From Candidatus Luteimonas excrementigallinarum (GTDB lineage Bacteria > Pseudomonadota > Gammaproteobacteria > Xanthomonadales > Xanthomonadaceae), in NCBI GenBank assembly GCA_019115725.1, contig DXCY01000299.1:1-6505 (forward strand): a DNA stretch of 6,505 nt, in the 5' to 3' direction. Positions 5,550-6,505 of this stretch are shown here, one piece after another. How positions within the stretch are numbered: position 1 is the stretch's first letter; the number at the start of each line of letters is the position of its first letter. Position numbers and translations under genes: made by a program. The notes under the pieces were generated by a model. That model was given only the letters and a program-made list of their open reading frames with translations, ran no database searches and was not told the origin of the DNA.

Positions 5550-5553
<4 letters not shown>
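5170..5553 (+). CDS. ridA: RidA family enamine/imine deaminase
   Basis: A 127-residue protein of the normal length for the YjgF/YER057c/UK114 family, which forms cytoplasmic homotrimers. RidA hydrolyses reactive enamines/imines such as 2-aminoacrylate, released by PLP enzymes like threonine/serine dehydratase, and so protects other PLP enzymes. Family motifs are complete: IGPYSQAVRSGNTVYFSGQI at 15-34, ARRAFDNLKAVAEEAG at 52-67, and PARSTIEVAGLPKG at 102-115. R104 matches the catalytic arginine (R105 in E. coli and Salmonella); Y18 and E119 match other active-site residues. T106 stands where E. coli RidA has Cys107. The gene follows spoT by 58 bases and its stop overlaps the proposed recG start, so it is probably cotranscribed with recG. 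It occupies the place of trmH in the E. coli cluster. A strict archetypal RidA role, as opposed to a close paralogue, is likely from the retained arginine. Confidence 0.95.

Positions 5554-6505
<952 letters not shown>

Overview
The window is a compact, GC-rich block of housekeeping genes with strongly G/C-biased third codon positions. Protein details and gene order fit a gammaproteobacterium of the Xanthomonadales (Xanthomonas, Stenotrophomonas, Lysobacter or Luteimonas type). This placement comes from recalled family sequences, not a database search. No mobile element, CRISPR array, tRNA or rRNA is visible, and no gene-free stretch reaches 300 bases.

Left end, minus strand: rph (RNase PH, 12-743) reads leftward. 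At its stop, the first five codons of a next gene, probably rdgB, begin with an overlapping GTG and run off the edge. A 128-base divergent intergenic region (744-871) separates rph from the rightward genes and carries candidate promoters and two small inverted repeats.

Plus strand, 872-2783: yicC (endoribonuclease family), gmk (guanylate kinase) only 4 bases after it, then rpoZ (RNA polymerase omega) after a 132-base gap with its own likely promoter. Two back-to-back perfect hairpins, the second with a T-rich tail, close this unit.

Plus strand, 2937-6505: spoT ((p)ppGpp hydrolase/synthetase), ridA (enamine/imine deaminase), and recG (branched-DNA helicase, cut by the right edge). spoT and the region before ridA both show a -10-like hexamer exactly 6 bases ahead of an ATG, the layout of leaderless transcripts. 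A GTAG-type palindrome ends spoT and supplies its stop codon. recG has no ATG, GTG or TTG at its 5' end; a CTG overlapping the ridA stop is the best start.

The genes form a guanine-nucleotide and stringent-response neighbourhood. Gmk makes GDP, the precursor of GTP. SpoT makes and degrades (p)ppGpp from GTP/GDP. Omega helps form a (p)ppGpp site on RNA polymerase. The order matches the E. coli gmk-rpoZ-spoT-trmH-recG cluster, with ridA where E. coli has trmH. I see no wholly new system; the points of interest are start-codon and transcript architecture in the spoT-ridA-recG part.
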